A stretch of 64,000 bases of DNA from JBOHDX01 sp050700835 (GCA_050700835.1 JBOHDX010000027.1:14659-78658), one strand, 5' to 3'. Numbered from the stretch's first letter, positions 1 through 10,307 are shown. The notes: a model not told the origin generated them from the letters alone. Numbers and translations: made by a program.

Positions 1-1278
1 GTGGCCGCCGTTGCCGTCCCGCTGCTCCAGGGTTCGGCGGCACAGGGGGCGAGACTCACCGACGCGGCCGCACTGGTCGTCGACTACGCAGACTCCCTGA
101 TCGTCGGAACCGTACGAGACGTCCATCAACGCATCGCCCGGCGCGTCTTCACGCCGACCCGCGCATTGGTCGGCCGGATGCCGGAGCGCATCCATGACGC
201 CGTTGCAGCAACCGCTTACGCCGGCCTGTCGACGACCGCCACTGCCTCCGCTACGGCCCTTCGCGCATTGTCCCGGCACGGAGTCGGTCGCAGGACGGAG
301 GCAACGCCCGCAGGGCGCCGGCTGATCTCCGGGGTCAACGGCCTGGTGGGAGCCGACCTTCTCGAGCGCGACGACCCCGCCGCCATCACGATGGCCGTGC
401 GGCGCGAGCACGCCGATGTGGGCCTCGACGCCGCCTCCCTGGCCGCTGCGTACCCGATGGCAACCGGGTCGGTCGTGGTCTTCCTGCACGGACTGGGCGA
501 GAACGACGAGTCCTGGCGGTTGCGAGCCGACCAGCCGCACGGAACGTACGACGACGCGGTACGCAGGGTCGGCTGGACGCCCGTGCAGGTGCGCTACAAC
601 ACCGGACGCCACGTCTCGGACAACGGCGCTGACCTGTCCGCGCTGATCACGGACCTGGTCGGATCGTGGCCGGTCGAGGCGCGCCGGATCGCCTTCGTCG
701 GCCACTCGATGGGCGGGCTCGTCGCGCGGGCGGCCACCAACCACGCTGTTGCCACCGAAGCGGGCTGGACGGCTTCGGTGACCCACGTCGTCTGCCTCGG
801 CACACCGCACCTCGGCGCCGCGCTGGAGAAGGTCGTGCACCTCGGCGCCCGGGCGTTCACACTGCTGCCCGAGGCGGCTCCGTTCGGTCGCATCCTGGAT
901 GTGAGGTCGCCGGGCATCGTCGACCTGCGACACGGGTACGTCAGCCAGGCGGAGTGGCAGGACCAAGACCTGACCGCGACCTGGGGCCGGACCCGGCTCG
1001 CGGTCGCGTCGTTGCCGCACGCGGACTATCACTTCGTAGCCGCCACGCTGGGATCATCACCGCGGCACGTCGCAGCTCGGCTGTTCGGTGATCTCCTCGT
1101 GCGTTATCCCAGCGCCGTCGGCCACGGGCTTCGGGGCGAGCCGGTGGTCGCGCAGGCGATCGTCGACTACCTGCCCGCAACCGACCACTTCGCGCTGCTC
1201 AACCACCCCACCGTCGCCGGCTGGCTGGCCACGTGGCTCGCGCCCCCGTCACCACCGGATCGTTCGCCAACGCTGTAG
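1..1278 (+). CDS. PGAP1/lipase-like alpha/beta hydrolase, possibly 5'-partial
   Basis: A serine hydrolase whose substrate cannot be told from sequence. The catalytic half begins near residue 155 with the oxyanion strand [10 protein letters not shown]. The nucleophile elbow GHSMGGL puts the catalytic Ser at about residue 236, and a C-terminal [10 protein letters not shown] segment supplies a plausible catalytic His. The first 150 residues are Ala-rich and helical without a clear domain. No signal peptide is evident. The reading frame is open from base 1 with a GTG there, so the true start may lie upstream of the window. The gene lies ahead of clpP1, separated by about 110 nt containing a promoter-like hexamer, so it is probably not in the clp operon. 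The family is clear; the function is open. Confidence 0.8.
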   Translation: MAAVAVPLLQGSAAQGARLTDAAALVVDYADSLIVGTVRDVHQRIARRVFTPTRALVGRMPERIHDAVAATAYAGLSTTATASATALRALSRHGVGRRTEATPAGRRLISGVNGLVGADLLERDDPAAITMAVRREHADVGLDAASLAAAYPMATGSVVVFLHGLGENDESWRLRADQPHGTYDDAVRRVGWTPVQVRYNTGRHVSDNGADLSALITDLVGSWPVEARRIAFVGHSMGGLVARAATNHAVATEAGWTASVTHVVCLGTPHLGAALEKVVHLGARAFTLLPEAAPFGRILDVRSPGIVDLRHGYVSQAEWQDQDLTATWGRTRLAVASLPHADYHFVAATLGSSPRHVAARLFGDLLVRYPSAVGHGLRGEPVVAQAIVDYLPATDHFALLNHPTVAGWLATWLAPPSPPDRSPTL

Positions 1279-1374
1279 GCGGCAGCGGGGATGGCCAAAG
1301 ATCGGGTCGGGCGGGACCGGTGCGCCGTCAGCGAACAGGCCCGGACTCCCCGTGGGAATGTCCCGGCCCACCGC

Positions 1375-1380
1375 TAGGGT
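1375..1380 (+). promoter_or_regulatory. -10 hexamer TAGGGT for clpP1
   Basis: TAGGGT lies 7 nt before the GTG at 1388. This spacing puts the transcription start on or next to the start codon, so clpP1 may be read from a leaderless mRNA. No convincing -35 box is visible. Confidence 0.5.
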
Positions 1381-1387
1381 CGGCCAC

Positions 1388-2050
1388 GTGAATGCCTCAC
1401 CGATCTCCCGACCCGGGGCGGCGCCCCGCCCACAACTGGACAGCCCACGCCTGGCCGCGGACGCCCAGTCCGTCGGCCTTGACGACCACATCTACCAGCG
1501 GCTGCTCAAGGAGCGCATCGTCTTCCTCGGCTCCGAGGTCAAGGACCAGAACGCCAATGCGATCTGCGCCCAGATGCTGCTGCTCAACGCCGAGGACCCC
1601 GACCGCGACATCTTCCTCTACATCAACTCACCCGGGGGTTCGGTCGACGCCGGCATGGCGATCTACGACACCATGCAGTACATCTCCAACGACGTCGCGA
1701 CGGTCGGCATGGGCCTGGCCGCCTCGATGGGGCAGTTCCTGCTCTGCGCCGGGGCGTCCGGCAAGCGGTACGCCCTGCCGCACGCGCGGATCATGATGCA
1801 CCAGCCGTCCGGTGGCCTCGGCGGCTCCGCGTCCGACATCAAGATCCAGGCCGAGCAGTCCCTGCACATCAAGAAGCAGCTGTTCGACCTGATCAGCGAG
1901 CACACCGGCCAGCCGCGCGACCAGGTCGAGGCGGACGCCGACCGCGACCGCTGGTTCACTGCGGAGCAAGCCAAGGAGTACGGCTTCATCGACCACGTGG
2001 TGTCCAGCGCGGGCGAGGTCGCCTCCGCCGGTCGGCCCGCGACCAAGTGA
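1388..2050 (+). CDS. clpP1: ATP-dependent Clp protease proteolytic subunit 1
   Basis: Serine protease subunit that forms the barrel of the ClpXP/ClpCP machine with ClpP2 and degrades unfolded and tagged proteins in the cytoplasm. The 220-residue protein carries the family catalytic residues: Ser113 in GLAASMGQF, His138 in MMHQPSGG and an Asp in the ADADRDRWF stretch near 184-187. The [11 protein letters not shown] oxyanion segment is intact. GTG 1388 is chosen because a TAGGGT hexamer sits 7 nt upstream; an in-frame ATG at 1358 would place that hexamer inside the gene. It is followed at once by clpP2. Tandem clpP genes feeding a mixed two-ring protease are usual in Actinobacteria. Confidence 0.95.
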   Translation: MNASPISRPGAAPRPQLDSPRLAADAQSVGLDDHIYQRLLKERIVFLGSEVKDQNANAICAQMLLLNAEDPDRDIFLYINSPGGSVDAGMAIYDTMQYISNDVATVGMGLAASMGQFLLCAGASGKRYALPHARIMMHQPSGGLGGSASDIKIQAEQSLHIKKQLFDLISEHTGQPRDQVEADADRDRWFTAEQAKEYGFIDHVVSSAGEVASAGRPATK

Positions 2051-2058
2051 GGCAGGCG

Positions 2059-2727
2059 ATGAACGCACACGACACGACGGGACGGGCGATGGACCTGCCG
2101 CTGCACCAGACGACTTCGCTGCAGATGAACTACTACATCCCCCAGTGGGAGGAGCGCACGTCGTACGGCTTCCGCCGGATCGACCCCTACGCCAAGCTGT
2201 TCGAGGACCGCATCATCTTCGTCGGAACGCCGATCTCCGACGACGTGGCCAACGCGGTGATGGCGCAGCTGCTCTGCCTGCAGCAGATGGACCCCGACCG
2301 CGACATCAGCATGTACATCAACTCGCCGGGCGGCTCGTTCACCGCGCTCACCGCGATCTACGACACGATGCGCTACCTCAAACCGGACGTGCAGACGGTG
2401 TGCCTGGGCCAGGCCGCGTCGGCCGCGGCGATCCTGCTGGCCGCCGGCACCAAGGGGAAGCGTCTGGCGCTGCCGAACAGCCGGATCCTGATCCACCAGC
2501 CCTATACCGAGGCGACCTACGGTCAGGCGTCCGACATCGAGATCCAGGCCAACGAGATCCTGCGGATGCGCTCCCTGCTGGAGCAGATGATCGCCGACAA
2601 CACCGGCAAGCCCCTGGACGAGATCGGCCGCGACATCGAACGCGACAAGATCCTCACCGCGGAGCAGGCCGTCGAGTACGGTCTGGTCGACTCCGTGCTC
2701 GAGACGCTCAAGACACCGGCTGCCTGA
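2059..2727 (+). CDS. clpP2: ATP-dependent Clp protease proteolytic subunit 2
   Basis: Second ClpP subunit, 222 residues, expected to pair with ClpP1 in a hetero-tetradecamer. The catalytic Ser121 lies in GQAASAAAILL and His146 in ILIHQPYTEA. The segment INSPGGSFTAL matches the substrate-binding loop. It starts 8 nt after clpP1 with GAGG six bases before ATG 2059. A GTG at 2047 overlapping the clpP1 stop is possible but lacks its own ribosome site. The gene is co-transcribed with clpP1 by position. The longer N-terminus before the handle region (about 40 residues) is typical of the second actinobacterial ClpP. Confidence 0.95.
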   Translation: MNAHDTTGRAMDLPLHQTTSLQMNYYIPQWEERTSYGFRRIDPYAKLFEDRIIFVGTPISDDVANAVMAQLLCLQQMDPDRDISMYINSPGGSFTALTAIYDTMRYLKPDVQTVCLGQAASAAAILLAAGTKGKRLALPNSRILIHQPYTEATYGQASDIEIQANEILRMRSLLEQMIADNTGKPLDEIGRDIERDKILTAEQAVEYGLVDSVLETLKTPAA

Positions 2728-2906
2728 GCCTGTCGTGACTGCCTCGATCTCGACCTGCGGATACTCCGCCGGCGTTCGCCAGCGGCGTACACGCGTGAGC
2801 CGCGTTGCGTCCCACGGACGGGCTCACGAGGGGGTACGGTCGTTTTCTGGACCCCGCTCGTGCAGCCTTCCCGCGGCGCACGGAGCCCGATCGGAAGGAC
2901 GCCCCG

Positions 2907-4193
<1,287 letters not shown>

Positions 4194-4233
4194 CCCGCGT
4201 ACCGCGCGGCCCACTCGACTCCGGCCGACGAAG

Positions 4234-4274
4234 GAATCGACATTGGGTGGCCGCGGCTACCGGGTTGTCGATTC
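4234..4274. repeat. Intergenic inverted repeat, family A copy 1
   Basis: Arms GAATCGACA (4234-4242) and TGTCGATTC (4266-4274) are perfect reverse complements around a 23-nt spacer. The same arm core and nearly the same spacing recur at 30258-30301, so this is a repeated element. It follows clpX and could act as a transcription terminator or a protein-binding site; no T-run follows. Confidence 0.6.
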
Positions 4275-4362
4275 TTCGGGGTCGGCACCCCCTCGCGGCG
4301 GAGACTGAAGACCGGGTGGCCACCGACTTGTGCTTGCGCCTACGACGGGATGGACTGTCAGC

Positions 4363-4740
4363 GTGGCTGAGCCAGTGCGTGTGATCGGTGCCGAGGCACT
4401 CGTCGACGCCGACCCGACCCCGGGCATGCGCAGACGACAGGCGCTCGACATCCCCGGACTGTGGGCGGGGGTGGTCCACACCGAGCCTGGCGCCGCGTCC
4501 GGGTGGCACCATCACGGTGACCACGAGACAAGCCTCTACGTCGTGGCCGGCACCATGCGGCTGGAGTTCGGTCCGGCCGGCGCCTCGGTCGTGGAGGCCC
4601 ATGCGGGGGAGTTCCTGCACGTACCCGCGCACACCGTCCACCGTGAGTCCAACCCCGAACACCAGGCGTCCACCGCGGTGATCGCCCGCGCCGGACGCGG
4701 CGTCCCGACGATCAACGTCGACGGCCCGGACGGAGCCTGA
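4363..4740 (+). CDS. Small cupin-domain protein
   Basis: Single-domain cupin of 125 residues. The metal-binding motif 1 is visible as WHHHGDHETSLYVVAG and motif 2 as GEFLHVPAHTVHRESN, with His and Glu ligands present, so a metal-dependent beta-barrel is likely. The substrate is unknown; such proteins range from mannose-6-phosphate-isomerase-like to oxygenase or storage roles. GTG 4363 is preferred because the preceding residues are not cupin-like; a GTG at 4330 would add 11 residues. The gene is separated from the next one by 3 nt, so the two are probably translated together. The fold is secure, the function is not. Confidence 0.75.
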   Translation: MAEPVRVIGAEALVDADPTPGMRRRQALDIPGLWAGVVHTEPGAASGWHHHGDHETSLYVVAGTMRLEFGPAGASVVEAHAGEFLHVPAHTVHRESNPEHQASTAVIARAGRGVPTINVDGPDGA

Positions 4741-4743
4741 GTC

Positions 4744-5910
4744 GTGCCTGACCGCCCCGGACGCCCGTTCGACGTGGTCCTGCTTGGTGCCACCGGCTTC
4801 ACCGGCGGCCTGACCGCGGACTACCTCGCGGCGAACGCCCCGGACGGACTGCGCTGGGCGGTGGCCGGCCGGTCGCCGACGAAGCTGGAAGCGGTGGTCG
4901 AGCGGCTCTCCGCCGGCTTGATCCCGAGCCTGCTGCCGGCCGACGTGACCGACCCCAATGCGATGCGCGAGCTGGCCGAGCAGACCCGGGTGCTGGCGAC
5001 CACAGTCGGCCCCTACGTCGAGCACGGCGAGCCAGCGGTAGCCGCGTGTGCCGCCGCGGGCACCGACTACTGCGACCTGACCGGTGAGTCTGAGTTCGTG
5101 GACCACACCTGGCTCGCGCACCACGACACCGCGGTCAAGACCGGTTCCCGGCTCGTGCACTCCTGCGGCTTCGACTCGATCCCGCACGACCTCGGCGCCT
5201 GGTACACCGTCGGCCAGTTGCCGCCCGACGTACCGCTCACCGTCGAGGGCTTCGTCCGTGCGTCGGCGGGCTTCTCCGGTGGCACCTACCAGTCGGCCGT
5301 GCGCGGGTTCTCCCGAGTACGCCAGGCCAACACGCTCTCGGCCCGCCGTCGGCGCAGTGAAGAACGGCCCACTGGTCGACGGGTGCGTGCGTTGCCGCAG
5401 CGGCTCCGCCGTGGGCCCGACCGGCACGGCTGGGCGGTGCCGCTGCCCACCATCGACCCAGTGGTGGTCCGCCGCTCGGCGCGGGCCCTCGACCGCTACG
5501 GGCCGAACTTCGCCTACGGCCACTACGCGTGGATGAAGCATCTGCCGACGGTCGCCGGGACCGTCATCGCGGCCGGCGGGATGCTCGCAGCGTCTCAGCT
5601 GCCACCGGTGCGGGATCTGCTGCTGCGGCTCAAGTCGTCCGGCGACGGCCCGACGCCGGAGCAGCGAAGCGCGTCGTGGTTCACCGTCCGATTCGTCGGG
5701 GCGGGCGGCGGCAAGCGGGTGCTGACCGAGGTGTCCGGTGGCGACCCGGGCTATGACGAGACCGCGAAGATGCTCGCCGAGTCCGCCCTCTGCCTCGCCT
5801 TCGACGACCTGCCGGACGTGGCGGGACAGGTGACGACCGCGCAGGCGATGGCGGAGCCGCTGTTGGCCCGGCTGCAGACGGCCGGGATCGGGTTCCGCAC
5901 CCTCGGCTGA
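4744..5910 (+). CDS. Saccharopine dehydrogenase / trans-acting enoyl reductase family protein
   Basis: NAD(P)-binding protein of 388 residues. The N-terminal Rossmann motif GATGFTGGLTADYL is followed by AVAGRSPTKLEAV, and TVGPYVEHGEPAVAACAAAGTDYCDLTGE is the hallmark of the family that includes the mycobacterial trans-acting enoyl reductase (Rv2953 type). A short hydrophobic stretch near residue 280 (VAGTVIAAGGMLAA) could touch the membrane. In mycobacteria the homologue acts on lipid intermediates; here no polyketide genes are near, so the substrate is unknown. It is coupled to the cupin gene upstream. The 227 nt after it hold no gene that I can support, only the ribosome site and a TAACTT hexamer for the next gene. 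Confidence 0.8.
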   Translation: MPDRPGRPFDVVLLGATGFTGGLTADYLAANAPDGLRWAVAGRSPTKLEAVVERLSAGLIPSLLPADVTDPNAMRELAEQTRVLATTVGPYVEHGEPAVAACAAAGTDYCDLTGESEFVDHTWLAHHDTAVKTGSRLVHSCGFDSIPHDLGAWYTVGQLPPDVPLTVEGFVRASAGFSGGTYQSAVRGFSRVRQANTLSARRRRSEERPTGRRVRALPQRLRRGPDRHGWAVPLPTIDPVVVRRSARALDRYGPNFAYGHYAWMKHLPTVAGTVIAAGGMLAASQLPPVRDLLLRLKSSGDGPTPEQRSASWFTVRFVGAGGGKRVLTEVSGGDPGYDETAKMLAESALCLAFDDLPDVAGQVTTAQAMAEPLLARLQTAGIGFRTLG

Positions 5911-6137
5911 GTGCCGCGTCAGCACCCTTCGCTGAGTGACGCCTCTGGACTGGACGACTGCCACGTTCGCCGCCGGCGACACGACGTCGCGACCGTGCTT
6001 CGCGTGCAGGCGGGACGAGTCCGGCTTGCCGTACGGCCATGATCGCCTCGTCCGAACGGCCAGAGCCGCCCCGAAGCGTACCGACCGCCTCCCGACGGGG
6101 CCTAACTTGGCAAGAGGCGCAACCGTGGGAGGTCGGT

Positions 6138-8402
6138 GTGGACGGCAAGCAGCTCGATCTGCGCCGCGAGAGCGCGCCTCCGTCCTGGTCGCGGATCGCG
6201 GCCACGTTCGTCGGGACTGTCCTCGTCCTGCTGGTCGAGTTCCTGGTGCTCAGCGGTGTCTACCACCGCTCCGACGCCGTCGACGAGCAGCGGATCATCG
6301 TGGCCAGCCTGGCCGGGCAGGTCGTCTCGTCCCCCGGCGCAGCTGTCCTGGCCGACACCGAGAACGCTCTGGCCGGCCTCGGACGTGCCGGTCTCGCGCA
6401 GTCCAACGTCAGCGGCATCGAGCAGGCGGCCACGGCACTGGAGGCGGACCCCTCGTCGGTCGCGGCTCGAACCGAGCTGCGCGTCGCCGTCGACCGTCTC
6501 GCTTCGTCCCTGCAGGCCCGTCAGGACAGCTACGACCAGCAGGCCGAGCTGACGTACGCCGTCTTGTTGGTGCTGGCATCGATCGGCTGGTTCGTGTGGT
6601 TCCAGCGGCTGGTCAAGCGACACCGGCGGCTCCAGCGCAAGCTGACCCACCAGCAGGCACTGGCCGCCAGTGAGCAGCGCCTCCTCGCTCTGGTCCAGAA
6701 CGGCTCCGACCTGGTCGCGGTCCTCGACGCCGACTCGACGTCGACGTTCGTCAGCCCGTCGGCCGCCAGCGTCCTGGGCGCGTCCTCCGCCGAGCTGACC
6801 GGGGAACGACTCGTCGACCTCGTGCATCCCGACGACGTGCCACGGTTCGTGCAGCTGCTGGCCACCCAGCGCGGAGGCGACGACGACCTCGTCCAGCTGC
6901 GGATGCGACACGGAGACGGGCGCAGCATCGTCGTCGAAGGCGTCGTGTCCAACCTGCTTGCCGACCCCAACGTTGGAGGCTTCGTGCTCACCGTCCGCGA
7001 CGTGACCGAACGACAAGCCCTCCACGAGGAGCTGACCCGCCAGGCGTTCCGCGACTCGCTGACCGGTCTCGCCAACCGGCAGCTGTTCAAGGACCGGCTC
7101 GAGCACGCGCTCGTTCCCCGCCGCGACGGCAGGGCTCCCGAGCCCCTCGCCGTGTTGTTCTGCGACATCGACGACTTCAAGCACGTCAACGACTCCAAAG
7201 GACACGGCACCGGCGACCGGGTGCTCGCACAGATCGCCGAACGGATCTCCGCGGCCATGGGCGGCGGCGACACCGCGGCCCGCCTGGGCGGCGACGAGTT
7301 CGCGGTCCTGATGGAGCGCGCCGAGCTGGTCGAGGCGCAGTCGATGGCCGAGCAGCTGCTGAGGGCCGTCGGCGAACCGCTCGTCGTCGACGGCATGGCG
7401 ATCACGGTGCAGGCGAGCATCGGCATCGCCGTGGCCGAGCCAGGTGCCAGCACCGCCGAGGACGTGGTACGCAACGCGGACGTCGCGATGTACTGGGCCA
7501 AGGACAGCGGCAAGTCGACGGTGGCCGTCTACGAGGCGTCGTTGCACGCAGCCGACCTGGACCGTCTCGAGCTGCGATCGGACCTCCAGCGGGCGATCCG
7601 TGACGACGAGCTCGTGGTGCACTACCAGCCCACCATCGTGCTGCAGACGGGCGAGATCTCCGGATTCGAGGCCCTGGTCCGGTGGCAACACCCGACCAGG
7701 GGCCTGCTGCCACCGGCCGAGTTCATTCCCTTGGCCGAGGAGACGGGGCTGATCGCGTGCATCGGCCAGATGGTCCTTCGGGAAGCATGCCTGGCGGCGC
7801 TGTCCATGCAAGGGGTGCCCAGACCGCCCACGATGTCGGTGAACGTCGCCGCGCAGCAGCTCGCCCAGCCCGGTTTCGCCGACGACGTGCTCGCGGTGCT
7901 GGTGGACACCGGACTCGCACCGGATCGGCTTGTCCTCGAGGTCACCGAGAGCGTGGTCTTGTCCGAGCTGGAGTCGGTCGCGCCGCGACTGGCCGCGCTG
8001 CGTGACCGTGGCATCCGGATCGCGATCGACGACTTCGGTACCGGTTACAGCTCGCTGGCGTACCTCACCAGCCTCCCCATCGACATCTTGAAGGTGGACA
8101 AGTCGTTCGTCGACCGCGTGACGACCGACGCCCAGGCGGCCTCGATCACCGAGGCGATCCTGTCCATGAGTCGCGCCATGCAGCTGTCGACGGTGGCCGA
8201 GGGGGTGGAGGACCCCGAGCAGGCCGACTGGCTCCGGCGGGCTCACTGCCGGGTCGGCCAAGGCTTCTTGTGGTCGCGCCCCCTCGAGCTCGAGGCGGCG
8301 CGGGCACTGCTGAACGACCACGCGACGGCCGGCGCGGCCCCCGTGGTCGCCGCGCGCCGAGGCGATACCGGCTACGAGGCGCCCGCGATGGTGCCAGCAT
8401 GA
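6138..8402 (+). CDS. Membrane PAS-GGDEF-EAL cyclic-di-GMP protein
   Basis: Bifunctional-looking c-di-GMP protein of 754 residues. Order: transmembrane helix about 17-41, extracytoplasmic loop of about 100 residues, second helix about 143-157, a PAS domain (LLALVQNGSDLVAVLD onward), a GGDEF domain with intact LGGDEFAVL, and an EAL domain with GFEALVRW, NVAAQQL, LEVTES, DDFGTGYSSL, ILKVDKSF and VAEGVED. Both catalytic signatures are complete, so either cyclase or phosphodiesterase activity is possible. I do not see the RxxD inhibitory site just before GGDEF. GTG 6138 is chosen for the GGGAGG six bases upstream. It is followed by the sigma factor gene, which has its own promoter, so co-transcription is not needed. 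Confidence 0.92.
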   Translation: MDGKQLDLRRESAPPSWSRIAATFVGTVLVLLVEFLVLSGVYHRSDAVDEQRIIVASLAGQVVSSPGAAVLADTENALAGLGRAGLAQSNVSGIEQAATALEADPSSVAARTELRVAVDRLASSLQARQDSYDQQAELTYAVLLVLASIGWFVWFQRLVKRHRRLQRKLTHQQALAASEQRLLALVQNGSDLVAVLDADSTSTFVSPSAASVLGASSAELTGERLVDLVHPDDVPRFVQLLATQRGGDDDLVQLRMRHGDGRSIVVEGVVSNLLADPNVGGFVLTVRDVTERQALHEELTRQAFRDSLTGLANRQLFKDRLEHALVPRRDGRAPEPLAVLFCDIDDFKHVNDSKGHGTGDRVLAQIAERISAAMGGGDTAARLGGDEFAVLMERAELVEAQSMAEQLLRAVGEPLVVDGMAITVQASIGIAVAEPGASTAEDVVRNADVAMYWAKDSGKSTVAVYEASLHAADLDRLELRSDLQRAIRDDELVVHYQPTIVLQTGEISGFEALVRWQHPTRGLLPPAEFIPLAEETGLIACIGQMVLREACLAALSMQGVPRPPTMSVNVAAQQLAQPGFADDVLAVLVDTGLAPDRLVLEVTESVVLSELESVAPRLAALRDRGIRIAIDDFGTGYSSLAYLTSLPIDILKVDKSFVDRVTTDAQAASITEAILSMSRAMQLSTVAEGVEDPEQADWLRRAHCRVGQGFLWSRPLELEAARALLNDHATAGAAPVVAARRGDTGYEAPAMVPA

Positions 8403-8419
8403 GTGGACACGCCTCCGAT

Positions 8420-8447
8420 TGAACCAACGGCGGCCGCCAGACGTTGA
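8420..8447 (+). promoter_or_regulatory. ECF-type promoter of sigL, TGAACC-N16-CGTTGA
   Basis: TGAACC at 8420-8425 and CGTTGA at 8442-8447 are separated by exactly 16 nt. The same motif with the same spacing precedes the lipoprotein gene at 9745. It matches the consensus I recall for mycobacterial SigL (TGAACC, 16-17 nt, CGT). It suggests autoregulation and puts the transcription start at about 8455. Confidence 0.7.
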
Positions 8448-8454
8448 AGGGGTT

Positions 8455-8988
8455 GTGTCGAGTTCGAGTACCGAACGGGCCGGCCGGGTCGACAATCACG
8501 TGCTGACCCGGCTGTACGACGAGCACGCCGGCGTGCTGCTCGCCTACGCGACCCGACTCACCGGCGACTCGCACAGCGCCGAGGACATCGTCCAGGAGAC
8601 GCTGCTGCGGGCCTGGCGGCACCCCGAGGTGGTGTCCGGTCCGGGTTCGCCGAGAGGGTGGTTGATGACGGTGGCGCGCAACATCGCGTACGACCGGCAT
8701 CGTGCCCGCAAGGCGCGCCCGCGCGAGGTCGAACCGTCGGCGTACTCCGAGCTCGTCGCGGCCGACGACGACATCGACCGAGCGCTGGAGTCGTGGACGA
8801 TCGCGGACGCGCTGTCCGCACTGAGTGGCGCCCACCGGGCGGTGCTCGTCGAGGTGTATTACCGCGGCCGTAGCGTGGCCGAGGCGGCCCGGACACTCGG
8901 GATCGCCGAGGGCACGGTGAAGTCGCGGACGTTCTATGCGTTGCGCGCGCTGCGTGCGGCGCTGGCCGAACGAGGGGTGACGACGTGA
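8455..8988 (+). CDS. sigL: ECF RNA polymerase sigma factor, SigL-like
   Basis: Group-4 sigma factor of 177 residues with region 2 (LYDEHAGVLLAYATRLTGD, AEDIVQETLLRAWRHPEV, GWLMTVARNIAYDRHRA) and region 4 (LSALSGAHRAVLVEVYYRGRS, GIAEGTVKSRTFYALRALR). The wording of these blocks closely follows M. tuberculosis SigL as I remember it. GTG 8455 is chosen because the predicted promoter places the RNA start at or next to it; a longer frame from TTG 8419 would overlap the promoter. The anti-sigma gene overlaps the stop by 4 nt, the usual arrangement for translational coupling. Likely targets are its own operon and the lipoprotein at 9745. Confidence 0.88.
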   Translation: MSSSSTERAGRVDNHVLTRLYDEHAGVLLAYATRLTGDSHSAEDIVQETLLRAWRHPEVVSGPGSPRGWLMTVARNIAYDRHRARKARPREVEPSAYSELVAADDDIDRALESWTIADALSALSGAHRAVLVEVYYRGRSVAEAARTLGIAEGTVKSRTFYALRALRAALAERGVTT

Positions 8989-9656
8989 TCCTGCCGGACG
9001 AGCGTTGCCGGGAGGTGGAGACTTCCCTGGGGGTCTATGTCCTCGGTGCCCTGTCGCCGGCGGACCACGCCGTCGTGGCCGAGCATGTGGCGCAGTGCCC
9101 ACATTGTGCCGGCATGGTGGCCGAGCTCGCCCCCCTGCCCGGGATGTTGGCCAAGGTCGACTCGTCCGTCGCGGCCACCGGGTTGCCGACCCCGTCACCG
9201 GCCCTCCTGCAGCGCCTTGTCGACGTCGCCGACGAGCACGACCGGATGCGTCGCCGCCGTCGAGTTGCTGTCCTCGCGGTCGCCGCAGCGGTCCTCACAG
9301 TCGCCGGCTCGGTCGTCGGCTGGCGCACGCTCGCCGACAACCCGGCAGCCACCCCGCAGGCGACGGTCATCTCCGGCACGAACTCCGCGACCGGCGTCAG
9401 TGCTCAGATTCGGATCGACGACCTGGGCACCGGAACGGACCTGTCCATGACGTTGTCCGGAGTACGCCCCGGTGAACACTGCCGGCTCGTCGCGATCGAC
9501 GCTCAGGGGCACCGACAGGTGGCGGCCACGTGGTGGGCCGACTACGCCGGCCGGGCACAGATCACCGGCAGCACGAGCATCCCGCGAGCCCAGCTCGCCA
9601 GCTTCGTCGTCGTGGCCGGCAAGTCTGACAGGCTGGTGCGCATTCCCGTGGCCTGA
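8985..9656 (+). CDS. Zinc-finger membrane anti-sigma factor (RslA-like)
   Basis: Predicted inhibitor of the sigma factor, 223 residues. The N-terminus holds the ZAS motif H-x3-C-x2-C (HVAQCPHCAGM), which binds zinc and the sigma factor and often senses thiol oxidation. One transmembrane helix follows at about 87-105 after an Arg-rich stop (MRRRRRVAVLAVAAAV). The outer domain (about 115 residues, FVVVAGKSD near the end) resembles the C-terminal domain of SigK/SigL anti-sigma factors. GTG 8985 overlaps the sigL stop as GTGA. Position, motif and topology agree; the signal sensed is not visible. Confidence 0.88.
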   Translation: MILPDERCREVETSLGVYVLGALSPADHAVVAEHVAQCPHCAGMVAELAPLPGMLAKVDSSVAATGLPTPSPALLQRLVDVADEHDRMRRRRRVAVLAVAAAVLTVAGSVVGWRTLADNPAATPQATVISGTNSATGVSAQIRIDDLGTGTDLSMTLSGVRPGEHCRLVAIDAQGHRQVAATWWADYAGRAQITGSTSIPRAQLASFVVVAGKSDRLVRIPVA

Positions 9657-9687
9657 CGGCCCGCCACGCCAGAACCCGAGTTGGTGT

Positions 9688-9715
9688 TGAACCCCCCTCG
9701 GTGTCGGTTCGTATC
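9688..9715 (+). promoter_or_regulatory. ECF-type promoter of the lipoprotein gene, TGAACC-N16-CGTATC
   Basis: TGAACC at 9688-9693 and CGTATC at 9710-9715 have the same 16-nt spacing and the same flanking T as the sigL promoter. Transcription would start about 9723, leaving a short leader with GGGAGG before ATG 9745. A small GTGTC/GACAC hairpin (9717-9732) lies just before the ribosome site. Confidence 0.7.
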
Positions 9716-9744
9716 TGTGTCATGAAAGACACCGGGAGGTTCCC

Positions 9745-10287
9745 ATGAACGACTCGAAGACAACGGCGCGCGCACTTGCCGCTGGCGTTGGAGTCCTCGT
9801 CCTTGCCGCGGCCTGCGGATCGAGCAACGGCACCAACGCGACCTCGCCTCCGAGCGCGGTCACGAGCCTGCCGGCGGGTGTGGCGGTCGGGGTGTCGACG
9901 ACGCCCGTCGGCAAGCTGCTCGTCACGTCGTCCGGGAGAACGATGTACGCGTTCGCCGCGGACTCGAAGGGCCACTCCAACTGCACCGCCACGTGCCTGC
10001 AGTACTGGCCGCCGGTCCCCGCGTCGGCCGCGCCCAAGGGGTCGTCGGCGGTGTCCGCGACGCTCGGGGAGATCAAGGGCACCAGTGGTGCCGAGCAGCT
10101 GACCGTCAACGGGTGGCCGATGTACACCTACTCCGGCGACTCGAAGGCCGGCGACACCAACGGCCAGGGGCTCAACCTCTCCGGCGGCTTGTGGTGGGTC
10201 GTCGCACCGAGTGGTTCGTGGATCAAGTCGTCCGCCGGCACCAGCGGTGGTGGTGGCTACGCAGGGGGGGGCGGCGGCGGTTACTAA
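9745..10287 (+). CDS. Secreted-repeat lipoprotein (COG4315 / PF03640 type)
   Basis: Exported lipoprotein of 180 residues. A signal peptide ends in the lipobox LAAAC, so Cys25 would be lipidated. Two copies of the secreted-repeat domain follow: LLVTSSGRTMYAFAADSKGHSNCTATC and a second near EQLTVNGWPMYTYSGD. The family is common in Actinobacteria and its biochemical role is not established. The C-terminus is a Gly/Tyr-rich tail. A strong GGGAGG precedes ATG 9745. The promoter motif shared with sigL makes it a likely member of that envelope-stress regulon, although it lies after the anti-sigma gene with an 88-nt gap. Confidence 0.85.
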   Translation: MNDSKTTARALAAGVGVLVLAAACGSSNGTNATSPPSAVTSLPAGVAVGVSTTPVGKLLVTSSGRTMYAFAADSKGHSNCTATCLQYWPPVPASAAPKGSSAVSATLGEIKGTSGAEQLTVNGWPMYTYSGDSKAGDTNGQGLNLSGGLWWVVAPSGSWIKSSAGTSGGGGYAGGGGGGY

Positions 10288-10307
10288 CCCCGCCCCCACG
10301 ATCGGAG

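Noticed and set aside
1088..1387. N-terminal extension of ClpP1
   Set aside because: The added residues are Arg/Pro-rich shadow of the hydrolase gene and precede the TAGGGT hexamer.
8419..8454. Longer SigL starting at TTG 8419
   Set aside because: The extension would lie over the TGAACC-N16-CGTTGA promoter; the RNA would start after it.
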